Positions 35,579-43,520 of a stretch of 64,000 nt of DNA are shown piece after piece. The stretch lies in contig NZ_JAGYXY010000009.1 in assembly GCF_018362775.1 (NCBI RefSeq), forward strand, positions 1 to 64,000, written 5' to 3'. The position numbers were made by a program, and so were the translations under genes. Below the pieces are notes generated by a model, which was not told the origin of the DNA, did not search any database, and worked only from the letters and a program-made list of their open reading frames with translations. Numbering within the stretch: position 1 is the first letter of the stretch; each line of letters opens with the position of its first letter. The DNA comes from Alistipes montrealensis. GTDB taxonomy: Bacteria > Bacteroidota > Bacteroidia > Bacteroidales > Rikenellaceae.

Positions 35579-35660
35579 GCCGCTTGCGGCATCCAAGTCC
35601 CCGCCCGGGGCGGGGATTTAGGGGTGGGGCGGATTTGCAAACACGGCGGAACGCCGTGAG
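35579..35660 (+). repeat. Two-hairpin GC-rich intergenic repeat, copy D
   Basis: gccgcttgcggc is followed by aagtccccgcccggggcggg, atttaggggtggggcggatt, then the perfect hairpin CACGGCG-gaa-CGCCGTG. It has the same orientation and order as copies A and B. Confidence 0.65.
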
Positions 35661-35707
35661 AACGGCATTCGGAGCTGCGGTATATTTCTGATATTTCAAC
35701 CGGTATT

Positions 35708-36673
35708 TCATTGTACTAAAAGGTTGCAACCCCGGATGTCCGAATGGTCGATGCGGCCTTCGACGACGAACGACCCGTCGGCTCCGACGCGGCCCACGTC
35801 CTGCGTCTGGATAAAGGCGCAGGACCACCAGTTTGCAAGGTCCGCGATGTTCAGCCCGCCGCGGGTTCGGGCCGGGAGCAGGTCGAACGGATCGTTGACA
35901 TCGCGTGCCGTGACGCGCATCCAGCCCGGACAGCGGAACACGTTGCCGCCCGCCGAATAGGCCTGTGAAGTCAGTTCGGCCATGCCGTATTCCGAATGGA
36001 TTTCCCCGACGCCGAAAGCGTTGCAGAGGATTTTGTGGAACTCCTCCTTCGGGATCTCTTCACGGTAGCCCTTCATGCCGCCCGTCTCCATCACGATCGT
36101 GCCGGGGAGTTTCGGGGCGTAACGCTCCGCAAGGTCCCACAGCGCATAGCTTACGCCCAGCAGGATTTTTGGCTTCGGGTCCCGCTCTATGGCGGCCAGC
36201 AGGGCTTCGTAGTCGTCGAGGTAAAACCCGCCCGAACCGCAGTCGGCGATCAGCCGGTCGGCCATGTAGACCAGTGACGAGCCTTTGCGCCGCAGGTAAT
36301 TGGGCAGCAGGGCATAGAGGCTCAGCTCGGCGGGATTGCCGTAGAAGGCCCGGAATGCCGTGCGGAACGCCTGTTCGTAGAGTGCCAGCGAACGCATCGG
36401 GTGGCGCGAGGGAGTCATGCCCGTCGTGGCCGAGGAGGTGAAAACGACCTCGGGCGGCGCCTCCCCGCAGTAAATGTCGTGGGTTTTGAATAATCCGATG
36501 GGCAGATACGGAATCTTTTCCGGCGTGTCCACGCACTCCGCCCGGACGCTGATCCGGGCGAGGTATTCGCGGTAGGGGGCGCAATCGCGGGCCTGGCGGC
36601 GGAATACCTCCAGCGCCGCGGCGTCGAAGGTTGTCCTGTCCGCGATACGGAATATGTCGTCCGGGGTAATCAT
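35708..36673 (-). CDS. LuxE-like acyl-protein synthetase/acyltransferase
   Basis: 321 residues from the ATG at 36673 (MITPDDIFRIADR). The LuxE/AMP-forming fold is suggested by IPYLPIGLFKTHDIY, VVFTSSATTGMTPSRH (phosphate-binding S/T/G loop), ILLGVSYALWDL, TIVMETGGMKG, IHSEYGMAELTSQAY (adenylation motif) and the terminal VVEGRIDHSDIRGCNLLV. LuxE-like proteins activate and transfer acyl groups; in Bacteroidetes they often sit in surface-glycan loci, as here. A TACCTTTG box is only 5 bases before the ATG. Confidence 0.85.
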   Translation of the reverse strand: MITPDDIFRIADRTTFDAAALEVFRRQARDCAPYREYLARISVRAECVDTPEKIPYLPIGLFKTHDIYCGEAPPEVVFTSSATTGMTPSRHPMRSLALYEQAFRTAFRAFYGNPAELSLYALLPNYLRRKGSSLVYMADRLIADCGSGGFYLDDYEALLAAIERDPKPKILLGVSYALWDLAERYAPKLPGTIVMETGGMKGYREEIPKEEFHKILCNAFGVGEIHSEYGMAELTSQAYSAGGNVFRCPGWMRVTARDVNDPFDLLPARTRGGLNIADLANWWSCAFIQTQDVGRVGADGSFVVEGRIDHSDIRGCNLLVQ

Positions 36674-36678
36674 TGCCA

Positions 36679-36686
36679 CAAAGGTA
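36679..36686 (-). promoter_or_regulatory. -7 box (TACCTTTG) immediately before the LuxE-like gene
   Basis: Exact TAnnTTTG on the minus strand with 5 bases to the ATG, a leaderless arrangement if used. There is no clear -33. Confidence 0.45.
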
Positions 36687-36786
36687 ACAAAAAACAAAAT
36701 TATTTTTCTGTCTTTGTCGCTGTAATCTCAAAGGGGATTTGCTGCCGCGGGCTTTGCGTGCGGGTACGAATTAAGGACCGGGATAT

Positions 36787-37428
36787 TTAAAACGATCCGA
36801 ACCCGATCTGGCCGCCGTTGCTGAGATTTGCCTTTTTCATCTGGGCTTCGACTTTTTTCAGACATTCGTCGTATTTCTGCTTCGAAAGCCAGGGTTTCAT
36901 CATTTCGTTCAATTTCTCCAGTTTTTCGACTTGAGGACCCAGGATTTCCTGTTTCTGCGCATAGGTTTCGGCCTTCATGAGTTCTCTCAGCAGGGGCATG
37001 GGCTGCACGGCGCGCTGCAAGTCGTCTTTCATCTCTTTGGGCAGGCTCCGGGCTTTGTCTTTGGGCAGGCTTGCGTACATGAGGAGCCCCAGGCTGGCCT
37101 CCCGCGCAAATTTGTTATACACCTTCTGAAATTGTTCGCTCCGAGCGTTGATGGCAAACGCCATGTCGTCCAACTGTTTTTCGATCTGCGCCAACTTCTG
37201 TTCGGCAGCGGAGTAGCTGCTGAACATTTTTTCTTTTTCGGCCTCCACCGATTTCTCCACCTTGGCAAACGAATCCTGCAACGCACGGAATTCCTCCGGC
37301 ATTTCGGCTCCGGCGCCGTTCTCTTCATAATCGGCGATGGTCTCTTTCAACGAATCGATCTGTTCCTGCGGCACTTGTCCGCAGGCCGTCAAAGCGAGCA
37401 GACATCCGGATAATAACCATTTTTTCAT
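36787..37428 (-). CDS. Coiled-coil lipoprotein of unknown function
   Basis: 213 residues. The signal peptide ends in the lipobox LLALTAC (Cys16). The mature protein is almost entirely alpha-helical: EQIDSLKETIADYEENG, then a coiled coil (FAKVEKSVEAEKEKMF ... EQKLAQIEKQLDDM), a middle hairpin, and a Lys-rich helix (KKVEAQMKKANLS). It ends in a short Gly/Phe tail (GGQIGFGSF). No enzymatic motif is seen. A nine-base G tract (coding sense) lies 26 bases before the ATG. The promoter is not visible. It may be a periplasmic structural or chaperone-like protein; this is a guess. Confidence 0.7.
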   Translation of the reverse strand: MKKWLLSGCLLALTACGQVPQEQIDSLKETIADYEENGAGAEMPEEFRALQDSFAKVEKSVEAEKEKMFSSYSAAEQKLAQIEKQLDDMAFAINARSEQFQKVYNKFAREASLGLLMYASLPKDKARSLPKEMKDDLQRAVQPMPLLRELMKAETYAQKQEILGPQVEKLEKLNEMMKPWLSKQKYDECLKKVEAQMKKANLSNGGQIGFGSF

Positions 37429-37454
37429 CTTCTTTTTCAGTTTGATTGTTAACG

Positions 37455-37463
37455 CCCCCCCCC
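37455..37463 (-). repeat. G9 tract in the leader of the coiled-coil lipoprotein gene
   Basis: Nine C on the plus strand (nine G in the sense of the gene), 26 bases upstream of the ATG at 37428. It could vary in length by slippage. Confidence 0.85.
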
Positions 37464-37709
37464 GATTCTGAGAACGTTTTGTTTATCAGTCATTTCCATG
37501 CCGAAGCAAATGTCGGGTATAATTTCAGGCATTCGGCTGTCCGAACCGCTCGGAAATTCGCCCGGCCGGGATTTCTCTTTTATCGGGCGTAAAGGTATGA
37601 AATTAATCGGACTTTCTTTTGCATTACGCTCCAGCCGGGCATATTTCAGCAAAGAGGGCCTGCGTGCCGGAGCCGAGCAGCACGATCCGGGGCCTCTTCC
37701 TGTAAACGC

Positions 37710-37759
37710 AAAAACAACAACCAGCGGTCCGGAAAAATCCGACCGCGGTCGTTGTTTTT
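37710..37759 (-). terminator. Terminator downstream of infC
   Basis: A long imperfect hairpin: AAAAACAAC at 37710-37718 pairs with GTTGTTTTT at 37751-37759, with inner GCGGT/ACCGC and CGGA/TCCG pairs. On the minus strand it ends in a T-rich run, about 40 bases after the infC stop. Confidence 0.8.
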
Positions 37760-37798
37760 GTATCTGCTCCAAGCCCTTTCCGGGCTGCGCTCCCTTTG

Positions 37799-38422
37799 CT
37801 ATTTCTTGACTTTGGGCGCGAGCATCATGTTCATCTTCTTGCCGTCGAGCTTCGGCATCATCTCCACTTTGGCGAACTCTTCGAGGTCGGTGGCAAAGCG
37901 CAGCAGCAGGATTTCACCCTGCTCCTTGAAGACGATCGAGCGGCCGCGGAAGAAAACGTAAGCCTTGACTTTGGCCCCTTCCTTAAGGAAGTTCTGCGCG
38001 TGCTTGAGCTTGAAGTTGTAGTCGTGGTCGTCGGTCTGGGGGCCGAATCGGATCTCCTTCACGACGACTTTCGTCTGGTTTGCCTTCAGTTCCTTGGCCT
38101 TCTTTTTCTGCTGGTAGAGGAACTTCTGGTAATCGGCGATACGGCATACGGGCGGCTCGGCCTTGGGCGAGATTTCGATCAGGTCGAGTTCCATCTCTTC
38201 CGCCAGACGCAGTGCGTCGCGGATCGGAAGCACCAATGGCTGCTCGACGTTGTCGCCCACCAGACGCACTTCGGGAACCGTAATCTGTTCGTTGATGCGG
38301 TGGGGATTCTCCTTTTCGGGCGGCCTGCGTCCGAAGCGGGGATTGTTGCCTGTTGCCGGTTTTGGTCTGTTATTCCCGGGGGTAAACGGCCTCGGCGGGA
38401 ATGGTTTCGGTGCTGCGATAAT
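37799..38422 (-). CDS. infC: Translation initiation factor IF-3, read from a rare ATT/ATC start
   Basis: About 207 residues. The N domain has the family [18 protein letters not shown] and the linker [26 protein letters not shown]. The C domain has [25 protein letters not shown] and [14 protein letters not shown]-3 binds the 30S subunit and proofreads the start codon. Upstream of RINEQI the frame is open through a Pro/Asn/Arg-rich extension ([17 protein letters not shown]), back to a TAA, and contains no ATG, GTG or TTG. The only plausible starts are ATT (38422-38420) or ATC (38419-38417). A GTG at 38269 would delete part of the conserved N domain. E. coli infC also starts with AUU for autoregulation. 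It lies downstream of thrS. Confidence 0.93.
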   Translation of the reverse strand: MIAAPKPFPPRPFTPGNNRPKPATGNNPRFGRRPPEKENPHRINEQITVPEVRLVGDNVEQPLVLPIRDALRLAEEMELDLIEISPKAEPPVCRIADYQKFLYQQKKKAKELKANQTKVVVKEIRFGPQTDDHDYNFKLKHAQNFLKEGAKVKAYVFFRGRSIVFKEQGEILLLRFATDLEEFAKVEMMPKLDGKKMNMMLAPKVKK

Positions 38423-38486
38423 CTTTAAGTATTAAAATGGTTAAATAAATTTGGTGCGTTGCTGTTATGGGACCGGTCGTCGGTCG

Positions 38487-40439
38487 TTACTTCTTCTCCA
38501 GTTTGTTGGCCTCGATTTCCTCCTTGACCAGTCCGGCGATGAAGTCGCGGAATGCCTCCAGCGACATCTGTCCCTTGTCTCCTTCGCCCTGCGCGCGGAC
38601 GGAAACCAACCCTTCGGCCTCCTCCTTCTCGCCGACGATCAGCAGGTAGGGGATGCGCTTGAGTTCGTTGTCGCGAATCTTGCGGCCGATCTTTTCGTTG
38701 CGGTCGTCGACCTCGGTGCGGACATCGCTGCGGTTGAGGTACTCCGCCACCTTCATGGCGTAGTCGTTGAACTTCTCCGAGATCGGAAGCACCACGACCT
38801 GCTGGGGCGAGAGCCACAACGGGAATTTACCGCCCGTATGCTCCAACAATACTGCCACAAAACGCTCCATCGAGCCGAACGGGGCGCGGTGGATCATGAT
38901 CGGGCGGTGGAGCCGGTCGTCGGCGCCTTTGTACGTGAGGTCGAAACGCTCCGGCAGGTTATAGTCCACCTGGATCGTTCCCAACTGCCACTTGCGGCCG
39001 ATGGCGTCCTTGACCATGAAGTCGAGCTTCGGACCGTAGAAGGCGGCTTCGCCCAGCTCCACGACCGTCGTGAGGCCCTTTTCCTTGGCGGCCTGCATGA
39101 TGGCCGACTCGGCTTTTTCCCAGTTTTCGTCCGAACCGATGTACTTCTCCTTGTTATTGGGGTCGCGCAGCGAAATCTGGGCGGTATAGTTGTCGAATTT
39201 CAGCGTTTTGAAGATATAGAGCACGATGTCGATCACGCGTTCGAACTCTTCGAGAAGCTGGTCGGGGCGTACGAACAGGTGGGCGTCGTCCTGCGTAAAT
39301 CCGCGTACGCGCGTCAGTCCGTGCAGTTCGCCCGACTGTTCGTAGCGGTATACCGTTCCGAATTCGGCCAGGCGCACAGGCAGTTCCTTGTACGAACGGG
39401 GTTTCGAGCGGTAAATCTCGCAGTGGTGCGGGCAGTTCATCGGTTTGAGGAGGTATTCCTCGCCCTCGATCGGGGTGTGGATCGGCTGGAACGAGTCCTT
39501 GCCGTATTTGGCATAGTGGCCCGAGGTGACGTAGAGCTCCTTGTTGCCGATGTGCGGGGTGATCACCTGCTGGTAACCGTACTCCTTCTGCACGCCCCGC
39601 AGGAACTGTTCCAGGCGGTCACGCAGTGCAGCACCCTTCGGCAGCCACAACGGCAGGCCCTGGCCTACGCGCTGCGAGAAGCAGAACAGTTCGAGGTCCT
39701 TGCCCAGTTTGCGGTGGTCGCGCTTCTTGGCTTCCTCCATCATCACCAGGTACTCGTCGAGCATCGACTTCTTGGGGAACGTGATGCCGTAGATACGGGT
39801 CAGCATCTTGTTCTTCTCGTTGCCGCGCCAGTAAGCCCCGGCTACGGAGGTGAGTTTTACGGCCTTGATATATCCCGTGTTGGGGATGTGGGGGCCGCGG
39901 CAAAGGTCCGTGAAGGCGCCGTTACTATAAAAAGAGATGGTTCCGTCCTGAAGGTCGGTGATCAGTTCGACCTTGTACTGGTCGCCCTTCTCCGTGAAGG
40001 TTTTCAGCGCTTCGGCTTTGGGAACCTCGCGGCGGATGAGCGCTTCCTTGTTGCGGGAAAGCTCCACCATCTTGTTTTCGATCGTTTGCAGGTCGGCCTC
40101 GGTGATGGGCGTCGGGGAGTCGACATCGTAGTAGAAGCCGCTTTCAATGGCCGGGCCGATGCCGAACTTGATACCCGGGTAGAGCGCCTCGAGGGCCTCG
40201 GCCAGCAGGTGCGACGAGGTGTGCCAGAAGGCATGTTTGCCCTCGTCGTCGTCCCATTTGTAAAATTTGACCGAAGCGTCTTCTTCGATCGGGCGCGTCA
40301 TGTCTACCGTCGCGCCGTTTACCGCGGCCGCGAGCGAGTCAGCAGCTAAACGAGGGCTGATGCTCTCTGCGATCTGATACGCAGTAGTCCCTTTGGCATA
40401 CTCCCTTACGGAGCCGTCGGGAAAAGTGATTTTAATCAT
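38487..40439 (-). CDS. thrS: Threonyl-tRNA synthetase
   Basis: 650 residues, full-length class II synthetase. It has a TGS domain (1-62: [21 protein letters not shown]), an editing domain with [16 protein letters not shown] (the HxxxH-type zinc/editing motif) and [10 protein letters not shown], a catalytic core with [10 protein letters not shown] and [26 protein letters not shown], and an anticodon-binding domain ending in [17 protein letters not shown] Lys-rich helices. It is followed by infC after 64 bases, as in the E. coli thrS-infC order. No T-box-like leader was seen. Confidence 0.97.
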   Translation of the reverse strand: MIKITFPDGSVREYAKGTTAYQIAESISPRLAADSLAAAVNGATVDMTRPIEEDASVKFYKWDDDEGKHAFWHTSSHLLAEALEALYPGIKFGIGPAIESGFYYDVDSPTPITEADLQTIENKMVELSRNKEALIRREVPKAEALKTFTEKGDQYKVELITDLQDGTISFYSNGAFTDLCRGPHIPNTGYIKAVKLTSVAGAYWRGNEKNKMLTRIYGITFPKKSMLDEYLVMMEEAKKRDHRKLGKDLELFCFSQRVGQGLPLWLPKGAALRDRLEQFLRGVQKEYGYQQVITPHIGNKELYVTSGHYAKYGKDSFQPIHTPIEGEEYLLKPMNCPHHCEIYRSKPRSYKELPVRLAEFGTVYRYEQSGELHGLTRVRGFTQDDAHLFVRPDQLLEEFERVIDIVLYIFKTLKFDNYTAQISLRDPNNKEKYIGSDENWEKAESAIMQAAKEKGLTTVVELGEAAFYGPKLDFMVKDAIGRKWQLGTIQVDYNLPERFDLTYKGADDRLHRPIMIHRAPFGSMERFVAVLLEHTGGKFPLWLSPQQVVVLPISEKFNDYAMKVAEYLNRSDVRTEVDDRNEKIGRKIRDNELKRIPYLLIVGEKEEAEGLVSVRAQGEGDKGQMSLEAFRDFIAGLVKEEIEANKLEKK

Positions 40440-40526
40440 TTGTTGTCTATAAATTAAGTTTTCGGAGCCTTCGGCGCTTCCACAATTACGAGACGGAATA
40501 CGCTTCCGGGTTGTCCGGTGTTTTGT

Positions 40527-40727
40527 CTATTCGTGTTTTGCCTCCCTGGCGGCCCGGCGCATCGTTGCAATCGCTCCGGCTGCACCCAGCAGGCAGGTGA
40601 TGGTCCCCATCAGCAGTTGTTTCCCGGTCGTGTCCCCGAAGAGGTAAAGGTATATCCAGCCGCCTTCGAGTACGGCCCATACCCAGAGCAGGCCGACCGC
40701 CATTTTACGCTGGTTCCTGTTTCCCAT
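40527..40727 (-). CDS. Small two-helix membrane protein
   Basis: 66 residues with two predicted membrane helices (about 10-30: VGLLWVWAVLEGGWIYLYLF; about 36-53: LLMGTITCLLGAAGAIATM) and basic ends (MGNRNQRK ... RRAAREAKHE). No family is recognised. Its ATG is 4 bases after the CPBP protease stop, so the two probably share a transcript with pdxA. Such a small protein could be an accessory subunit of the protease; this is inference only. Confidence 0.65.
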   Translation of the reverse strand: MGNRNQRKMAVGLLWVWAVLEGGWIYLYLFGDTTGKQLLMGTITCLLGAAGAIATMRRAAREAKHE

Positions 40728-40731
40728 CTTT

Positions 40732-41664
40732 TTACGCCTCCTTTTCAGCCTGCTGCCTGTCCGGCCAGAATACCAGGATAAGGATTCCGGCTAGGTAGAC
40801 GATCGTCGTGGCGACGCCGCCTTCAAGCCCGAATTTGCCGCCGCTCAGCATGTCGGGGGCATCTGTGGCTCCGAAATGCATGAGCCGGTCCTGAATGGCG
40901 CGGCCGCTCACCTCGACCCCCAGCACGCTCCCCTGGGTGAAGTTCCATGCCGTGTGCAGCGCCGCGATACCCCATACGTTGTCCGTGCGCAGGAAATAGA
41001 ACGAGGCGAAGACGCCGTAGAGAACCAGGTTCGCAAAAGAAAAGAACGTTACGCCGCTGTTCGCGAGGTGCATGGCCGCGAAAATCAGCGAATTGAGCGC
41101 TACGGCTATCCACAGCGGCGCCCTGTTGGCCGCCGAAACCATCAGAAAACTGCGGCAGACCACCTCTTCCGACATCCCCTGGAAGAGGAATCCGACGAAG
41201 AGCAGCAACAGCATTCCCCACGGGATTTGTCCGGTGAAACCTTCGAAACGCATCCCGCCCAGCGCCCAGGCGATGCCCAGCGCTGCGATACACATCGCAA
41301 AACCCCAGCCCAGTCCCTGTAAATAACGTTTGGCGGTTCCGCCGCGCGTGAACCCCATCGAGAGATAGGAACGGCGTTCGATCCGCTTCATGTAGAAGAT
41401 GAATACCGCCGTTACGGGTATCGTCGCAAAGAGCGAAACCCACAGCTTCGGTCCGTTGAGCGCCTGGTCGATCGCTTCCGGCCCGTGTTGCAGGACATCC
41501 GGCAACACGGCGGGCACTGCGACGATCAGCGATGTCAGCTGTGCGACCAGGAATACGAGCAGGAAGATCGGTACAAGCAGCCACACCGACGGCTTGAAAG
41601 CTGCCTGTCGGGCCTCGGCAAGTGTCGCCGATCGTTGTTTCCACGCTGTCAGGAATCGGTTCAT
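40732..41664 (-). CDS. CPBP family intramembrane metalloprotease
   Basis: 310 residues with about eight membrane helices. Abi/CPBP motifs: motif 1 is EEVVCRSFL (Glu166-Glu167-x-x-x-Arg171), motif 2 is FAAMHLAN (His199) and motif 3 is HTAWNFTQG. These form the metal site of the Rce1-like intramembrane peptidases. Bacterial members process prenylated-like or bacteriocin peptides, or act in immunity to them; the target here is unknown. It is the middle gene of a pdxA-CPBP-small membrane protein unit. Confidence 0.9.
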   Translation of the reverse strand: MNRFLTAWKQRSATLAEARQAAFKPSVWLLVPIFLLVFLVAQLTSLIVAVPAVLPDVLQHGPEAIDQALNGPKLWVSLFATIPVTAVFIFYMKRIERRSYLSMGFTRGGTAKRYLQGLGWGFAMCIAALGIAWALGGMRFEGFTGQIPWGMLLLLFVGFLFQGMSEEVVCRSFLMVSAANRAPLWIAVALNSLIFAAMHLANSGVTFFSFANLVLYGVFASFYFLRTDNVWGIAALHTAWNFTQGSVLGVEVSGRAIQDRLMHFGATDAPDMLSGGKFGLEGGVATTIVYLAGILILVFWPDRQQAEKEA

Positions 41665-41691
41665 ATGCGTCGGATCGGTATGCTGGTTTTG

Positions 41692-42786
41692 TTAGTCCTC
41701 CTTTTCGGTTTGCGGCAGGTCGCGGACCGAAACGTCGCGGCCTCCGCGTTCGCGTTCGGCGCGTTGCAGCGGATTGCGCGTCCATTCGGCCCAGGCGATG
41801 CGGTGTTCCACGATGTCGATGGCTGTGTAGATCGCATTGCGCATCGACTGTTCGTCGGCTTTGTCCTGCCCGGCGATGTCGAAGGCAGTGCCGTGGTCAG
41901 GCGAGGTGCGCACGGCGGAAAGCCCTGCCGTGAAGTTCACCCCGTCGGGCGACAAGGTCTTGAACGGCGCCAGCCCCTGGTCGTGGTACATGGCCAGGAT
42001 GCCGTCGTATTTGGCATATCCGCCCCCGGCGAAAAGTCCGTCGGCTGCAAACGGCCCGAAGGCCAGCACGCCCTGGCCGAACGCTTCGACGATGGCCGGT
42101 TTGATGATCTCCTGCTCCTCGCGGCCCAGCAGCCCGCCGTCGCCGGCGTGGGGGTTGAGGGCCATGACGGCGATGCGCGGTTCGACGATGCCGAAGTCCC
42201 CGACGAGCGAGCGGCGCAGCGTGTGGAGGTCTTTGACGATTTTTTCCCGCTTGATGTTCGCGGCGATCTCCGACACGGGGATGTGCTTGGTGACCAGCCC
42301 CACGCGCAGCACGTCGCTGCACATGATCATCATCGACTCGCCCTGCAGTTCGGCGCTCAGGTATTCGGTGTGCCCCGTGTAGCGGAAATCGTCCGCCTGT
42401 ACGGTTTCTTTGTCGAAAGGAGCGGTTACGAGCGCGTCGAGATGCTCTGCTTTCAGGTCGCGCATGGCGGTTTGCAGCGCCTCCACGGCCGCACGGCCTG
42501 CTTCGGGCGTCGGCTTGCCCGGCGCGATGTCGGCCGTCTCCCCGCATGCTACGAGGTTGACCTTTCCGCGGCGGGCCTCGGCGGCCGACGCCACGGGGTT
42601 GAAGGAGAACTGCTCGATCTCCGCGATGGTATTTCGGTAATAGGCCGCGGCCTTGGGCGAACCGTAAACGACGGGCGTGAAAAGCTCCGTCATGCGCGGG
42701 TCGGCGAGCGCTTTGAGGATGACCTCCCAGCCGATGCCGTTCGTGTCGCCCTGCGTGATGCCTATTTTGAATTTGTTTTCCGGCAT
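41692..42786 (-). CDS. pdxA: 4-hydroxythreonine-4-phosphate dehydrogenase
   Basis: 364 residues from the ATG at 42786 (a TTG two codons upstream is unlikely). It oxidises 4-phosphohydroxy-L-threonine in the DXP-dependent pyridoxal phosphate pathway. Visible: KIGITQGDTNGIGWEVILKA, VTAPFDKETVQ, FRYTGHTEYLSAELQG (metal-binding His), VALNPHAGDGGLLGREE (metal His, HAGE-like), ILAMYHDQGLAPFK (third metal His and Asp) and TSPDHGTAFDIAG. The pattern is complete. It precedes the CPBP gene by 27 bases. Confidence 0.96.
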   Translation of the reverse strand: MPENKFKIGITQGDTNGIGWEVILKALADPRMTELFTPVVYGSPKAAAYYRNTIAEIEQFSFNPVASAAEARRGKVNLVACGETADIAPGKPTPEAGRAAVEALQTAMRDLKAEHLDALVTAPFDKETVQADDFRYTGHTEYLSAELQGESMMIMCSDVLRVGLVTKHIPVSEIAANIKREKIVKDLHTLRRSLVGDFGIVEPRIAVMALNPHAGDGGLLGREEQEIIKPAIVEAFGQGVLAFGPFAADGLFAGGGYAKYDGILAMYHDQGLAPFKTLSPDGVNFTAGLSAVRTSPDHGTAFDIAGQDKADEQSMRNAIYTAIDIVEHRIAWAEWTRNPLQRAERERGGRDVSVRDLPQTEKED

Positions 42787-42898
42787 AATCAATTTTATTT
42801 CAACTTACAAAGTTATAAAATATTCAGAATACACAATGCTTCCGGTTCGATTAAAATGAATTTTTGCCGCGCTTTGCGGCAGGAGTGCAATTTTTTAT

Positions 42899-42906
42899 TA
42901 TCTTTG
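42899..42906 (+). promoter_or_regulatory. -7 box (TATCTTTG) for the 6S-like RNA
   Basis: Exact TAnnTTTG, ending 4 bases before the predicted RNA 5' end at 42911. A TTTG at 42873-42876 is about 22 bases upstream, a slightly long spacer. Confidence 0.65.
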
Positions 42907-42910
42907 TTAT

Positions 42911-43114
42911 GGCAGTCTGTGGGGATTGTCGACATTTTACGGATAAAAAGCGCATCGGCTTTTCTCTTACCGTCGGAAATTGGACACTTTCGGGTAACGT
43001 AAGGAATAAAGGTTGATGCTCTCGCTGTTTTTCAGCGTGGGCATTTGCCGCATTCTACGTTACGGGTCGTCCAATACCCCGGCGGTGGAGCAGCAAGTCT
43101 GCCCGCGCTTTTTT
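42911..43114 (+). ncRNA. ssrS: Candidate 6S RNA (long rod-like structured RNA)
   Basis: A 204-nt rod can be drawn by eye, starting just after a -7 box and ending in a T6 run (43109-43114). The pairs, from outside in, are GGCAG 42911-42915 with CTGCC 43099-43103; GGGG 42921-42924 with CCCC 43077-43080; TTGGAC 42980-42985 with GTCCAA 43069-43074; GTAACGT 42994-43000 with ACGTTAC 43057-43063; GGAAT-type pairs; ATGC with GCAT 43041-43044; CGCTG 43023-43027 with CAGCG 43033-43037 and a T5 loop. The 5' side of the bubble contains an extra hairpin (ACGG...CCGT). Length, a closing stem, a large asymmetric internal region and a terminal stem fit 6S RNA, which mimics an open promoter and binds RNA polymerase. 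Identity is inference; another structured RNA remains possible. Confidence 0.55.
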
Positions 43115-43136
43115 CCGGACCGACAAGTTTGGAAAG

Positions 43137-43520
43137 ATGAGAAGAAGTGAGCGGAAAATGCTAAAATGCAATGCTGAGTTCGTAGATGTTCTGTTCCGTC
43201 TGATGTTCGAGACGTTTTGGGTGGCCCCTTATGATCAACGGCGGGATTATCCGGTGCTGGTCAATTTCGAACGCTGTGCACGCCGTGCGTCGGTGCTGTT
43301 GGGGAAAGTCGATTTGGCGACGGCTTCCCCGGCGCAGTTGGGCGAAGTGGAACAGGCGGTCGCCTCCCTCGGACAGGCTGTCCGGCAGGTTGCCGAGTCG
43401 CGGCTGTTTTCACCCGCGGAGTGCGCCGAGGCGCTGGAACAGGTCCGGCGGATACAGAGGGCACTGCCTGTTGGATGTGCTGTCGGAGTTGCGCCGACAG
43501 CTTCACACGACCCAGAATAG
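43137..43520 (+). CDS. Small hypothetical protein, possibly frameshifted near its end
   Basis: 127 residues (start 43137, or the Met at 43158). The body is amphipathic-helical: AEFVDVLFRLMFETFWVA, VLLGKVDLATASPAQLGEVEQAV, LFSPAECAEALEQVRRIQRAL. No family is recognised. After RIQRAL the reading frame turns into a non-helical tail (PVGCAVGVAPTASHDPE), while the +1 frame reads LLDVLSELRRQLHTTQN, a natural helix continuation. One surplus C near 43468 would explain this. So either the C terminus is as given, or the gene carries a frameshift. It follows the 6S-like RNA by 22 bases. Confidence 0.55.
   Translation: MRRSERKMLKCNAEFVDVLFRLMFETFWVAPYDQRRDYPVLVNFERCARRASVLLGKVDLATASPAQLGEVEQAVASLGQAVRQVAESRLFSPAECAEALEQVRRIQRALPVGCAVGVAPTASHDPE

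Larger units (their letters stand above)
37429..37798. other. 370-base intergenic region between the coiled-coil lipoprotein gene and infC
   Basis: It contains the C9/G9 tract (37455-37463) near the lipoprotein gene and the infC terminator (37710-37759). A 107-codon minus-strand frame spans most of it but has no protein-like pattern. No rpmI (bL35) or rplT (bL20) is present, although they usually follow infC. Confidence 0.6.

Noticed and set aside
37449..37772. 107-codon minus-strand frame before the coiled-coil lipoprotein
   Set aside because: It spans the infC terminator and the G9 tract, and its product has no protein-like pattern; it is not rpmI or rplT.
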